From Opitutales bacterium UBA2995 (GTDB lineage Bacteria > Verrucomicrobiota > Verrucomicrobiia > Opitutales > UBA2995), in the NCBI GenBank assembly GCA_002346535.1, contig DDZZ01000056.1:1-59899 (forward strand): a stretch of 59,899 bases of DNA. The letters run 5' to 3'. Positions 25,987-34,957 of the stretch are shown here, one piece after another. Under the pieces are notes generated by a model. The model saw only the letters and a program-made list of their open reading frames with translations, was not told where the DNA came from and searched no databases. Each line of letters starts with the position of its first letter. Position 1 is the first letter of the stretch. Both the position numbers and the translations under genes were made by a program.

Positions 25987-27342
25987 TTAGATCAGGCAAG
26001 GTTCAAAGGGTTGAGGGATGGTAACCTCAATCGGACGCTCATATCGTTTTAAGCTATCAGCAAACCATTTTCGAGCATCAGTTTCTCCATGGGTCAGCAC
26101 AACGCTTCGGGGTTCACCTGCCATGGCGTATGACATCAGTTCCTCCCGATTGGCGTGCCCGCTGAGATCGAACTTCCTTATCCGGGCCTTTAGCGGTAAT
26201 TCACGATCAAGGCTTTCAAATAAAAAAGGTTTTCCGGGATGAGTTTCTAGGAGCATTCCGCCGGGAGTATTTGAATCGCAGTAGCCGACAAAGCAAATTG
26301 TGTTTTCGTGGAAAGGCAACAAACTGGCAGCTACCTTCCATGATGGAGTGTGTTCCACCATCATCCCGCTGCTACAGACAAATATTCCCGGAAGCGGGAC
26401 CCGTTTACCCGGCTTAAGTTTTTTGACCGGTTTTACTTTCATTTCCCGAATCACTTTGGTGGAAAAGGTGGATAGCTCGGTGCGTTTGGTTATTTTATCA
26501 ATATACTCAGCAAGCTCCATACCCAAGCCCGAAGAAAATACTGGAGTTATAGGAATATCTCCTCGAATCCGGGCTTTATGTAAAATATTCAGCATTTCCT
26601 GCATACGGCCTAAAGCGAAGACGGGAATTAAAACTGATCCGCCGCATCCGAGTGTGTTACGGACCACTTCGAGCAACCTTTTGACTTCCTCATTGCGGTT
26701 ATAGAAAGTGTCTACTTCGGTAGCTCCTCGAGTCGTTTCCATTACCAGGGTATCGAGGCTTCCACTTGGAAAATCAGCTCCGGAAATAATCGATTGAGGA
26801 GAAAATTGAACATCCCCAGTGAAAAAGATACGACGGTGCTTGTAAACAATTTCCACGCCTGCTGCCCCCACGACATGCCCAGCCTTGTGAAGAGTAACTG
26901 TTAATTCTTCTCCATTTTTTTCAAGGGTTTTTGTTTCCCCGAAGGGTAGCTGATGGACATATTTTACCAGCCGATCTACATCGTCGTGGTAATAGAGAGG
27001 ATACTCCGGTATGCAGTGTTCCTCCCGTTGGCGCTTCATGACGTTGACCGAATTGTGGAGCATCCTCTGGTAGAGTATTTCGCTGGGAATACTCATGGCA
27101 ATTTGCACATCGGGAACTATTTTGGGCAGGAGAGGAAGCGCGCCAAGATGATCCAGGTGACAATGGGTCAAAATCGCCAGGTCAATATATTGACCGTCTA
27201 GGAGATCCAGATTAGGAATGGCCTTTTTGCCCAACTCTTTCGGATCGATTCCGCAATCGATAACCAATTTGAAAGAACCGATTTCAATCAAACAACAATT
27301 GGCGCCCATTTCCCCCGAGGGGTTGAGGTCGGTGTAAATCAT
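25987..27342 (-). CDS. MBL-fold beta-CASP hydrolase (RNA-metabolising type)
   Basis: 451 residues. The metallo-beta-lactamase motif H-x-H-x-D-H is H60-C-H62-L-D64-H65, with further metal ligands in HKAGHVVGAAGVEI and FTGDVQF. The beta-CASP insert and the C-terminal RNA-specificity motifs follow (FDLSGHANREEL and VVLTHGE). This is the archaeal/bacterial CPSF73-like exonuclease/endonuclease class acting on RNA. It lies directly upstream of, and possibly overlaps, the Gre-like gene; a link to transcription or RNA turnover is plausible. No signal peptide; cytoplasmic. Confidence 0.9.
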   Translation of the reverse strand: MIYTDLNPSGEMGANCCLIEIGSFKLVIDCGIDPKELGKKAIPNLDLLDGQYIDLAILTHCHLDHLGALPLLPKIVPDVQIAMSIPSEILYQRMLHNSVNVMKRQREEHCIPEYPLYYHDDVDRLVKYVHQLPFGETKTLEKNGEELTVTLHKAGHVVGAAGVEIVYKHRRIFFTGDVQFSPQSIISGADFPSGSLDTLVMETTRGATEVDTFYNRNEEVKRLLEVVRNTLGCGGSVLIPVFALGRMQEMLNILHKARIRGDIPITPVFSSGLGMELAEYIDKITKRTELSTFSTKVIREMKVKPVKKLKPGKRVPLPGIFVCSSGMMVEHTPSWKVAASLLPFHENTICFVGYCDSNTPGGMLLETHPGKPFLFESLDRELPLKARIRKFDLSGHANREELMSYAMAGEPRSVVLTHGETDARKWFADSLKRYERPIEVTIPQPFEPCLI

Positions 27343-27449
27343 AGAACTTCAATTGTTGCCATAGTATATGTTCCTGATTCTGCACTACCTTAGCAACGAT
27401 AGATTGAGAGATCTTTCCAAGTAAGCCGAGGTTAGATTGTTTTCATTAA

Positions 27450-28007
27450 ATGCACTCTCATAAAGATACTTTGAAGAGTGGCATTCCTACGGCGAACTCC
27501 ATGCTAAAAAATCTCATGCGGCATCGGGAGATTTGCTCATGGATTAAGAATCGATTTCCCCAAAACTTAATATTACCGTTGAGGTTGCTTGATCTATGCT
27601 GCGGAAACGCCTTTGTGAGTGTTGAAGCCTTCGATCACTTGTCATATGTTGATATTACCGGAGTGGATCTTTCAAAAGTGCATTGGAGTCTACTAAACAA
27701 AATTTGTGCAAATCAGCTGGAATATTAAACTTATCCAAGGAGATGTTTTGAGCTAATTTCCCAATTAAGCGGCTCATTTGAACTTATAACGAGTGGGTTT
27801 ACCCTTCACCATTTTCAGGAAGAAGAGGTGCCAAATATTCTGAATCAATCAAGAAAGCTCTTTTCCGAAGATGGCGAACTTGTGGTGTTCGATATTGTGA
27901 CTCGAAAGAATTAATCCGTTGCACCAGAAGCTGGATTTTCCTTAGCCGTTTGTGAATATCGTGACGAAAATGAGTTCTTTGCAATGCTGCGATTTCCTAA
28001 AAAATAA
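27450..28007 (+). pseudogene. Degenerate class I SAM-dependent methyltransferase
   Basis: One reading frame runs from ATG 27450 to a TAA at 28005-28007 but is broken by stops at 27726-27728 and 27912-27914. A stretch around 27730-27760 reads better in another frame (KLIQGDVLS). Family pieces are obvious: motif I LLDLCCGNAFVSVEAFD, ITGVDLS, then FELITSGFTLHHFQEEEVPN, LFSEDGELVVFDIV and a C-terminal EAGFSLAVCEYRDENEFFAM. So this was a complete methyltransferase of about 180 residues that has decayed. It lies upstream of purH. Confidence 0.7.
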
Positions 28008-28061
28008 AACTCTGCTATTTCATCATTGTTCTAAAAAAAAAATATCCCACACTTGGCGCCA

Positions 28062-29615
28062 ATGAGTAAAATAGCGCTCCTTTCGGTATTTGATAAAACT
28101 GGATTAGTTGAATTTGCGCAGGCTCTATCGGAGAAGCACGAATACGAGATCCTGTCTACCGGTGGCAGTGCACGAACGTTGAGGGAAGCCGGAATACCGG
28201 TGACCGACGTCAGCGAATATACCGGATTTCCCGAAATGATGGAAGGGCGGGTAAAGACCCTTCACCCAAAAGTGCACGGTGGATTGCTTTGCCGGCGTGA
28301 TAAACCGGAGCACCTCGCCGAGGCTGAAAAAAACGGAGTCTCCATGATCGATTTGGTAGCCGTGAATTTGTATCCCTTCGAGAAGGTCATCGCGAATCCA
28401 AACTGCACCTACGAGGAAGCGATCGAAAACATAGACATTGGTGGGCCTTCCATGTTGCGGAGTTCAGCTAAAAATCATGCCAGCGTGACGGTGGTTTGTG
28501 ATCCGGCGGACTATGATCGAGTGTTAAGTTCATTCGATTCCGACTCGGAAGAATCTCAACTTCTTTTGAGAAAAGAATTGGCTCTAAAAGTGTATCTTCG
28601 GACATCGGAATACGATCAAGCCATTTCGGTTTACCTTGCTGAAGAACAAGCTGCCCCAGATATGGAAGCAATAAGCGGCTTTCCAAAATCCTGGGAAGTA
28701 AGTCTAACAAAGGAAAACAATCTTCGATACGGCGAGAATCCTCACCAGCAGGCAGCACTTTATGGCAGTTTCTCTGAAATTTATGAGCAACTTCAGGGAA
28801 AGGAACTCAGCTACAACAACATCCTTGATATCACAGCCGCCACTTACTTGATCGGCGAATTCGAAGAAGCAACGGTTGCAATTTTGAAACACACCAATCC
28901 GTGCGGTGTTGCCAGTGCAGGCACAATTTTAGATGCCTGGAACTTAGCGTTTGAAACCGATAAGCAGGCTCCATTCGGTGGCATAATAGTTGCGAATCGA
29001 ACGGTTAATGAAGAATTCGCTCAAGTGACCAAAGAAATTTTTTGTGAATTAGTAATCGCTCCGAGATTCACGGAAGAAGCATTGGCTTTATTTTCCAAAC
29101 GAAAAAGCCTTCGGTTGATGATCGCAAAGCAGGGAGTCGGTGCCGAAGCCTTACGTGAAATGCATACAGTTGTCGGTGGTTTGCTCGTTCAGGATAAAGA
29201 CATGAGAAAAGCGAATGCCGCCGAAATGCAGGTCGTTACCGAAAGAGAGCCAACTGAAAGCGAATGGGCCTCTATGCTGTTTGGATGGCGCGTGGTTAAA
29301 CACGTCAAATCCAATGCAATTGTCTACGCGGGAAATCGTAGGACTCTTGGGATCGGCGCAGGACAAATGTCTCGGGTGGATAGTTCGCAAGTCGCCGTCT
29401 GGAAGGCCGGAGAAGCCGGTTTGAATTTGCGGGGTTCAATTGTTGCTTCAGATGCGTTTTTTCCATTTTCCGATGGACTTCTGGCGGCGGCAGATGCAGG
29501 TGCCAAGGCTGCAATTCAGCCAGGAGGTTCCGTGCGTGATGAGGAAGTGATCACGGCGGCAAATGAGCGAGACATGGCCATGGTCTTTACCGGAGTGCGG
29601 CACTTTCGGCATTAA
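28062..29615 (+). CDS. purH: Bifunctional AICAR formyltransferase / IMP cyclohydrolase
   Basis: 517 residues from the ATG at 28062 (MSKIALLSVFDKTGLVEFA; an in-frame TTG at 28053 adds three residues). The N-terminal IMP cyclohydrolase (MGS-like) domain has STGGSARTLREAGIPVTDVS and GGLLCRR. The C-terminal formyltransferase domain contains ATVAILKHTNPCGVASAGT and ends with the conserved SDAFFPFSDGL and GGSVRDEEVI. It performs the last two steps of purine synthesis to IMP. Full length and single copy here. It follows a methyltransferase remnant and precedes an M48 peptidase gene by 41 bases. Confidence 0.97.
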   Translation: MSKIALLSVFDKTGLVEFAQALSEKHEYEILSTGGSARTLREAGIPVTDVSEYTGFPEMMEGRVKTLHPKVHGGLLCRRDKPEHLAEAEKNGVSMIDLVAVNLYPFEKVIANPNCTYEEAIENIDIGGPSMLRSSAKNHASVTVVCDPADYDRVLSSFDSDSEESQLLLRKELALKVYLRTSEYDQAISVYLAEEQAAPDMEAISGFPKSWEVSLTKENNLRYGENPHQQAALYGSFSEIYEQLQGKELSYNNILDITAATYLIGEFEEATVAILKHTNPCGVASAGTILDAWNLAFETDKQAPFGGIIVANRTVNEEFAQVTKEIFCELVIAPRFTEEALALFSKRKSLRLMIAKQGVGAEALREMHTVVGGLLVQDKDMRKANAAEMQVVTEREPTESEWASMLFGWRVVKHVKSNAIVYAGNRRTLGIGAGQMSRVDSSQVAVWKAGEAGLNLRGSIVASDAFFPFSDGLLAAADAGAKAAIQPGGSVRDEEVITAANERDMAMVFTGVRHFRH

Positions 29616-29656
29616 CACTCCTTTTTCCTAATTAGACTCCATTATTCATTTAGCAA

Positions 29657-30457
29657 ATGAGAAATATGATTACTAAATTACCGATTATCAAAATCGGGCT
29701 TCTCATTGTACTTTTTGCCGGTTGTTACACCGTGCCGGAAACAGGCCGAATCTCTCTCAATTTCATAGGCACGGACACTGAGCTTCAGTTGGGAATCACG
29801 GAGTTTGAAAAGCTGAAGCAAAGTAAACCGATATCCGCCGACCCTATTAAAACGGGACAATTGCAGCGTGTGGGCCGAAGGATTTCGGAAGCCGTGGGTA
29901 GAGACCTTCCCAGTGCGCAATGGGAATTTGTTTTATTTGACGATCCCGAGACGGTTAATGCATTTGCCCTACCAAGTGGTAAAGTAGGGGTGTATACGGG
30001 AATCCTGGATATTGCTTCAACCGATGACGAATTGGCGACAGTCATTGGACATGAGATTGCCCACGCCACAGCCCGTCATGGGTCGGAAAGAATGTCTCAG
30101 GGAATTGCTGCTGCTCTCGGGGCATTGATTTTGAATGAGGCCCTCAAGGACGACAAAAACCGTGGTCAATGGCTAGCGGCCTATGGCCTTGGTACGGGCT
30201 ATGCGGTGGCTTATCCATTTTCGAGGAGACATGAATTGGAGGCCGATGAAATTGGTGTAATTTACGCAGCACGGGCCGGTTACGATCCCCGAGCGTCAAT
30301 TGAATTCTGGATGAAGATGAATTTGGTAAAAGGAGATGCCAAGCGTTCAATGTTCTTTTCTACGCACCCATCGGACATACAACGAATCGATCGCCTGAAA
30401 GCGATGATGCCGAAGGTAATGCTCATATACGAGCAGAACAAAGGCCGCTTTCAATGA
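29657..30457 (+). CDS. M48-family metallopeptidase lipoprotein (LoiP/BepA-like)
   Basis: 266 residues. A lipoprotein signal with lipobox LFAGC places the acylated cysteine at 23. The zinc motif H-E-x-x-H is H132-E-I-A-H136 in TVIGHEIAHATARHG, with a third ligand in RRHELEADEIGVIYAARAGY. Conserved ALPSGKVGVYTG lies before the active site. Such enzymes act in the periplasm in outer-membrane protein quality control. Its stop overlaps the start of the M20 dipeptidase by four bases, so the two peptidases are translationally coupled. Confidence 0.9.
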   Translation: MRNMITKLPIIKIGLLIVLFAGCYTVPETGRISLNFIGTDTELQLGITEFEKLKQSKPISADPIKTGQLQRVGRRISEAVGRDLPSAQWEFVLFDDPETVNAFALPSGKVGVYTGILDIASTDDELATVIGHEIAHATARHGSERMSQGIAAALGALILNEALKDDKNRGQWLAAYGLGTGYAVAYPFSRRHELEADEIGVIYAARAGYDPRASIEFWMKMNLVKGDAKRSMFFSTHPSDIQRIDRLKAMMPKVMLIYEQNKGRFQ

Positions 30458-31821
30458 CCTTGGATCCTCTGGATGTTTTAAAGGACCTTGTCCGTTTTCC
30501 CAGTGTTTCTGCAGACTCAGCATTCAAGCAAGGGCTGATTGAGGTTCAACAATACCTGCAGTCAAAGCTGAAATCCCTCGGATTTGAGGTGGATATCCTT
30601 AAAACAGAAGGAAATCCAATAATACTGGCTGAAAGATTAGTTGAGATTGATGCCCCAAAACTTGTGATTTATGGGCATTACGATGTTCAGCCGCCAGATC
30701 CATTAGACCTGTGGGATTCTGCTCCCTTCGAACCTGAGGTACGGGGAAACCGTATTTACGGACGAGGAGCTGCGGACAACAAAGGCCCCATCGCTGTTTA
30801 TTTAGCAGCATTATCCGAATTGTTGAGCGAAAATCCGGATTTGCCTCTTAACCTATCCGTTTTACTGGAAGGAGAAGAAGAAATAGGTAGTCCGAGTTTT
30901 GGCCCGGCACTAAAAGTTCATGGAGAAAGAATTCGCGGCGATATGGTCTTGGTTTGCGATACGGGAAGTTTACGGCCTGACCAACTTGCTGTTACAACCG
31001 GATTGCGAGGCATTACTTGTATTGAGGTAAATCTCAAAGGCGCAGACCGTGATTTCCATTCCGGTATAGTAGGCGGATCGATTCTAAACCCCATCCATGC
31101 CCTCGTCGATATCTGCAGCTCGTTACACAACCCAGACGGGATAATCAATGTACCCGGCTTTTATGATTCGATAGTAGAGGTTGAGGATTGGGAGAGGGAG
31201 GAACTCGCTCAATTGGGAAACGATCTCGAAGAACATAAAAAATTTTTAGGCGTTAAGGATTTCTTTACTCCACCGGAGTTGAATGCTTTTGAGGCCACGC
31301 GATTTGCCCCAACCCTTGAATTCAATGGGATCAAGGGAGGTTATCAGGGAGAGGGTTCAAAAACGGTTATTCCAAGCGAGGCGTTTGTTAAAATAAGCTG
31401 CCGGTTGGTAGCTGACCAAATGGCAGATGATATCCAGCAAATATTGATGGATACGATTCGTGATCGCTGTCCAAAACAAATGGATCTGTCGTTTGAGGTT
31501 GAGCACAATGGAAATCCATATAAGGTCGTTCCACTTGGAAAACCCAATTCACCGGACGATCAAAGCCCCGTTTTAACAAGAGCATTCAAACTTAACGAAA
31601 AACACAGCAAATCCCTCTTTGGGAAAAAACCGGTTTACCTTAGAGAAGGGGGAAGTATACCAATCATCGGCGATATTAAGGATATTCTGGGAATGGATAC
31701 CCTTATGCTGGGACTTTATTTACCCGAAGATGGAGCTCATGCTCCGAACGAAAGCTTTGATCTTGGAATGATGTCCAAAGGCAAAGAGCTCATTAAACGG
31801 CTGCTGGAAGATCTTGTGTGA
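30454..31821 (+). CDS. M20-family dipeptidase
   Basis: 455 residues of the zinc-dependent M20 dipeptidase family. The first metal ligand lies in VIYGHYDVQPPDPLDLWDS, the shared aspartate in YGRGAADNKGPIAVY, and the catalytic glutamate in LEGEEEIGSPSFG. A dimerisation domain fills about 190-320, and C-terminal EGGSIPIIGDI and GAHAPNE contribute the last ligands. No signal peptide, so cytoplasmic; it would cleave dipeptides, possibly beta-Ala or N-blocked types. It follows the M48 gene with an ATGA overlap. Confidence 0.92.
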   Translation: MTLDPLDVLKDLVRFPSVSADSAFKQGLIEVQQYLQSKLKSLGFEVDILKTEGNPIILAERLVEIDAPKLVIYGHYDVQPPDPLDLWDSAPFEPEVRGNRIYGRGAADNKGPIAVYLAALSELLSENPDLPLNLSVLLEGEEEIGSPSFGPALKVHGERIRGDMVLVCDTGSLRPDQLAVTTGLRGITCIEVNLKGADRDFHSGIVGGSILNPIHALVDICSSLHNPDGIINVPGFYDSIVEVEDWEREELAQLGNDLEEHKKFLGVKDFFTPPELNAFEATRFAPTLEFNGIKGGYQGEGSKTVIPSEAFVKISCRLVADQMADDIQQILMDTIRDRCPKQMDLSFEVEHNGNPYKVVPLGKPNSPDDQSPVLTRAFKLNEKHSKSLFGKKPVYLREGGSIPIIGDIKDILGMDTLMLGLYLPEDGAHAPNESFDLGMMSKGKELIKRLLEDLV

Positions 31822-31832
31822 TCCTGTTTAAT

Positions 31833-31949
31833 GGGTAGGTAGCGCTAGAGCTTTCAGCTTTGCTGCAATAGGGATACAATTTTGCATGTCCTTATAATCA
31901 GTGTTTTGTGACGAAACTAGCGGCGTTACGAGGATGCAGTCACCCTACC
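31833..31949. repeat. Family B intergenic repeat pair
   Basis: At 31926-31949 the minus strand reads GGTAGGGTGACTGCATCCTC followed by GTAA, matching the element at 11579-11601. A plus-strand counterpart begins GGTAGGTAGCGCTAGAGCTT at about 31834. Together they make a head-to-head pair between the dipeptidase gene and the pal terminator. Confidence 0.4.
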
Positions 31950-31951
31950 AC

Positions 31952-31978
31952 AAAAAAGCCCGCTTAAAAAGCGGGCTT
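31952..31978 (-). terminator. Rho-independent terminator of pal
   Basis: On the minus strand AAGCCCGC and GCGGGCTT form a perfect 8-bp stem with a 7-base A/T loop, followed by TTTT. It lies 25 bases after the pal stop codon, as expected for a strong intrinsic terminator. On the plus strand no T-run follows, so it serves the minus strand. Confidence 0.8.
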
Positions 31979-32002
31979 CGTGAAATTGAATAAGCTTTGG
32001 AA

Positions 32003-32566
32003 TCAAGGAACGAGAATGATGTCGCCACGTCGTTCCAATTCACGGGCCGCATCGTCTGATCCATCCACAGCTTCCAAATCTCCTTTTGACAGGGTTTCCA
32101 CAGTCGATGGAGCCACGCCAAGTTGGACCAGATAGCTTTTTACTGAATTGGCCCGGCGGTCGCCCAGGGCCAGATTGTATTCAGTCGTACCCTTCCAGTC
32201 GCAATGACCTTCAACAAGAACTTTTTGACCGGGGTTCTGTAAGAGATATTTGGCGGTATCGTTAAGATTTGAGCGCTCCGATTCACGGATATAGGAGCGA
32301 TCGTAGTCGAAATAAACAGACGCATATGCGGGTGCTCCGTATGCCTCAAAACTGGCGTCACGAGGTTCCAGGTTTTCACCTTCACCGAATCCAAATTCGC
32401 CGGCATCGCCGAATCCAGCAGCATCGTAAGCACTACCACTGTCCGAGCCCGGACCAGTACCAATTCCCATGCGGGTCATTTCTGGAGTCGGGCGGCCTGT
32501 GTTAGGACAACCAATCCATAATAGTGATAGGGCGAATAGACTGATTAGATAGATAATTTTTTTCAT
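32003..32566 (-). CDS. pal: Peptidoglycan-associated lipoprotein (OmpA-like)
   Basis: 187 residues. The lipoprotein signal ends at LWIGC with acylated C20. A Gly/Glu-rich linker (about 25-70) leads to a C-terminal OmpA/Pal domain: ASVYFDYDRSYIRESERSNL, LVEGHCDWKGTTEYNLALGD, RRANSVKSYLVQLGV. It binds peptidoglycan from the outer membrane and normally pairs with TolB. No tolQRAB or ybgF genes flank it in this window, which is less common. An intrinsic terminator lies right after the stop. Confidence 0.92.
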   Translation of the reverse strand: MKKIIYLISLFALSLLWIGCPNTGRPTPEMTRMGIGTGPGSDSGSAYDAAGFGDAGEFGFGEGENLEPRDASFEAYGAPAYASVYFDYDRSYIRESERSNLNDTAKYLLQNPGQKVLVEGHCDWKGTTEYNLALGDRRANSVKSYLVQLGVAPSTVETLSKGDLEAVDGSDDAARELERRGDIILVP

Positions 32567-32697
32567 CCTCGAGACTGAGTGAGGTTACATATTAAAAGTT
32601 TAAGAATGCAAATGTTCCGGCAATAAATAAAGAGTATTAGGAGTAGACTTTTCGTATAGGGTTGCGCAACTAAGATTTCCTGTTTTTTGCAAAAACC

Positions 32698-33534
32698 ATG
32701 ATCTTTCTAACAGATAATGGCTCAATAAGGGCCGCGGCCTACAAAAATCTGGGCAATATCGCCCATGATCTATCCAAAGTGATTGGAGAAACCGTGATAC
32801 CTGCACCCTTGCTCCATGCAGACAAAATTGCCCCAAATGAATTAGATGGCAAAAGTGCCAAGCTTCTTGAAGTGCTTTTAGCCGATGCTTACGATGTGGG
32901 TATTCGAGACTTTACCATCTTGCCCCTTTTTTTCGGGCCATCGGCTGCTCTTGTAGATTACCTGCCCCGCAGATTGTCCATTTTTTCAAAAAAGCGATCG
33001 GGATTCACGATCCGGATCCTCAACCCACTGGTTTCTGAAAAGGAAGACGAAACTGCGTTGCTTACAGATTTGTTGAAGGAAAGGGTAGAACATGTCGCCG
33101 AGGAATTTGGGTTGCAGCATTTTAATATCATCCTTGTCGACCACGGGAGCCCACGAAGGGAGGTCAACAAAATAAGAAATAGGATTGCCCGGTGTCTTTC
33201 AGAGCACTTTGAGGTCCATGATGTCGAAGTACGTCCTGCTTCGATGGAACGTAGGTCGGGAACAGAATATGATTTTAATGAACCTTTGCTCGAAAGCTCG
33301 CTTTCTCAACCGCCTCATTCATCGGGAGACACCGTGATCGCACAGTTATTTTTTTCTCCTGGTCGTCACGCAGGAGCGGGCGGGGACATCGCTACAATTT
33401 GCAAAAAAGCCGAGTTGGAAAATTCGAACCTTCGCACATATAGAACTAAGCTAGTGGGAGATCACCCCAAGCTAATTGACCTGCTAAAATTACGTTGGGA
33501 AGAGCGGAATGAAATTCCCATGACTCACTATTGA
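32698..33534 (+). CDS. CbiX/SirB-family chelatase-like protein
   Basis: 278 residues containing two CbiX-like domains. The N-terminal one (about 1-120) carries DFTILPLFFGPSAALVDYL. The C-terminal one has IILVDHGSPRREVNKIRNRI and the family signature FFSPGRHAGAGGDI. CbiX/SirB enzymes insert Co or Fe into sirohydrochlorin for cobalamin or siroheme. The canonical N-terminal histidine is replaced (MIFLTDNGSIRAAA), so only the second half looks active. No other tetrapyrrole gene lies nearby. It starts 131 bases from the divergent pal gene. Confidence 0.75.
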   Translation: MIFLTDNGSIRAAAYKNLGNIAHDLSKVIGETVIPAPLLHADKIAPNELDGKSAKLLEVLLADAYDVGIRDFTILPLFFGPSAALVDYLPRRLSIFSKKRSGFTIRILNPLVSEKEDETALLTDLLKERVEHVAEEFGLQHFNIILVDHGSPRREVNKIRNRIARCLSEHFEVHDVEVRPASMERRSGTEYDFNEPLLESSLSQPPHSSGDTVIAQLFFSPGRHAGAGGDIATICKKAELENSNLRTYRTKLVGDHPKLIDLLKLRWEERNEIPMTHY

Positions 33535-33748
33535 ACCAAATTTGAAGTTCGGTGTGTTTTCCACAATACCCAAGACCACCACGTAGCGTGTCATAGGGGC
33601 AGGATTATGAACATCCAGGTTCCCCATAAGATTTGTCCCGTGGTTTTCGGCAGTTTTAACACTGATTTCCATTTTTTGAGGAGTGTTGTTATGCTTAACC
33701 CTTCAGCAATAGGTTGCAGAGTTTCCCGTTCCCGTGCTATGAGAATTT

Positions 33749-34324
33749 CTAAGCTTTGTGGTTTTTCGACTTATCGAGAGTCATGTCCAGAATACGCTTG
33801 CTGTCCTTGCCGAAAAACGTGGATTCGTCGAAAACCACAAGGATGACTTTCTTTAGAACCTTCAGGGTAGCAGATTTTTACGAAGCTACAGGCACCTGGC
33901 AAACGCATGACCACTGCTGTGGGAAATTTTTTCAGAATTGTAAAAAGCACACCAGCAAGAGTAAAATCCACAGCAGCGATTAAAATAAGCTGAAAATTAT
34001 CCAGCACAACACCCAGTGGCAAAAAATGAAGGACACAACGATGAATCCAATGTTGTAACCCTTTATAAGTGGAGCCTCCTGGACGACGCCAACGCACCGA
34101 TAGATGTTTTCAATTTCAGGAAGCAGGGCCTCGAGACAGGTATCCATCAACCAGATAACCATCATAAAACCAATGCAGGCGGAGATAAATAGCCAGATCC
34201 TTCCCTGTTTTTTAGATGCAGAACATCGTCCAATTAAGAGATCAAGGTTTGGTGCGTAGATCCGAAAGTTGCAATCCGGGATATCGTAAAATTTGACCGG
34301 GATCTTGGGTGGTGATCTGCTCAA
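33749..34324 (-). pseudogene. Frameshifted membrane protein gene
   Basis: The minus strand starts at ATG 34324 and encodes a soluble start (IPVKFYDIPDCNFRIYAPNL), then hydrophobic helices (IWLFISACIGFMMVIWLMDT; YNIGFIVVSFIFCHW). Near 34010 the sense shifts to the second frame (VVLDNFQLILIAAVDFTLAG and VLFTILKKFPTAVVM). Near 33860 it shifts back to the first (ATLKVLKKVILVVFDESTFF) to end at TAG 33749-33751. The first and last segments share one frame, so two compensating indels would restore a protein of about 190 residues with several TM helices. Family unknown. Confidence 0.5.
33756..33840. repeat. Imperfect inverted repeat at the end of the membrane pseudogene
   Basis: TTGTGGTTTTTCGAC (33756-33770) is answered by GTCGAAAACCACAA (33827-33840), differing by a single missing A, with 56 bases between. 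It lies inside the 3' end of the pseudogene reading. It may be chance, or an insertion scar. Confidence 0.3.
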
Positions 34325-34390
34325 ATTTCGGGAGTGACATTATACAGATTTTGAAGTGCGATCAGACCGACTCCAAATTCTAAAATGGCG

Positions 34391-34419
34391 TTGACATGCA
34401 CTAGGGCGCGTCCTTTGTT
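34391..34419 (+). promoter_or_regulatory. Likely promoter of tRNA-Lys
   Basis: A perfect -35 box TTGACA (34391-34396) is followed after 17 bases by TTTGTT (34414-34419), a weak -10. The start would fall near 34426, about 35 bases before the mature tRNA end, and no other gene lies downstream on this strand before the tRNA. Confidence 0.4.
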
Positions 34420-34460
34420 TCCCTGCTTTCTCATTTGTCAGTGAGATCGATGGAATTCAT

Positions 34461-34536
34461 GGATCGGTAGCTCAATCGGTAGAGCAGGTGCCTTTTAAGC
34501 ACTTGGTTCGGGGTTCAAGTCCCCGCCGGTCTACCA
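34461..34536 (+). tRNA. tRNA-Lys (anticodon UUU)
   Basis: A 76-base cloverleaf. Acceptor GGATCGG pairs with CCGGTCT (G1-U and U4-G wobbles, the rest Watson-Crick). The D-stem is GCTC/GAGC, the anticodon stem GGTGC/GCACT with loop CTTTTAA (anticodon TTT), and the T-arm CGGGG-TTCAAGT-CCCCG. A CCA end is encoded. The downstream gap contains direct TTGGACAC repeats, but no duplicated tRNA 3' end is seen. Confidence 0.95.
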
Positions 34537-34957
34537 TCTCATAATCAACGACTTAGGGGATTTTAAGGAGCCTTGAGATTTATCACTTGGACACTTTTGG
34601 ACACACTTTTTTGCCAAATTTTACGTTTCCGATCTTTTAGACGGTGAAATAATGACGAGTTTTGAGTCCCTTTTCTTTATCGTATTCGAAGGCAGAAGCT
34701 CCCTTTTGCGTCCCGACATATCCTTGACCTCCCTCAAAACGAATAGAATCCTTAACTTGTCTCCGGAAATATTGAACGATTGGCCTTGTTTTCCATCTAA
34801 AATTTTAAAGGGAATTAGCCCAATTTTATCAACGTACTTACTAAAATTTTTAACAAATCAGCTGCAGGGGGGTTTCTTTTAAATAGGGCTTAAACTCTGA
34901 AATTCATCTCTCGGCAAGGAACAAACCCTCAACAATCATTTCTAAGCCTAGATCGTT
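34537..34957. other. Gap after tRNA-Lys with a short direct repeat
   Basis: 421 bases without a convincing gene. TTGGACAC occurs at 34587-34594 and again at 34597-34604. Short repeats just after tRNA genes are often traces of integrase sites, but there is no integrase gene or repeated tRNA end in the window. An open stretch at 34652-34882 has poor composition and no ribosome site. The promoter of the downstream sigma factor gene must lie here. Confidence 0.3.

Noticed and set aside
34652..34882. A 76-codon open stretch upstream of the ECF sigma gene
   Set aside because: Low-quality composition, no ribosome site and no recognisable motif; more likely leader DNA.
34461..34957. A genomic island or prophage at tRNA-Lys
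   Set aside because: There is no integrase gene, no repeated tRNA 3' end and no phage gene; only a short TTGGACAC direct repeat.
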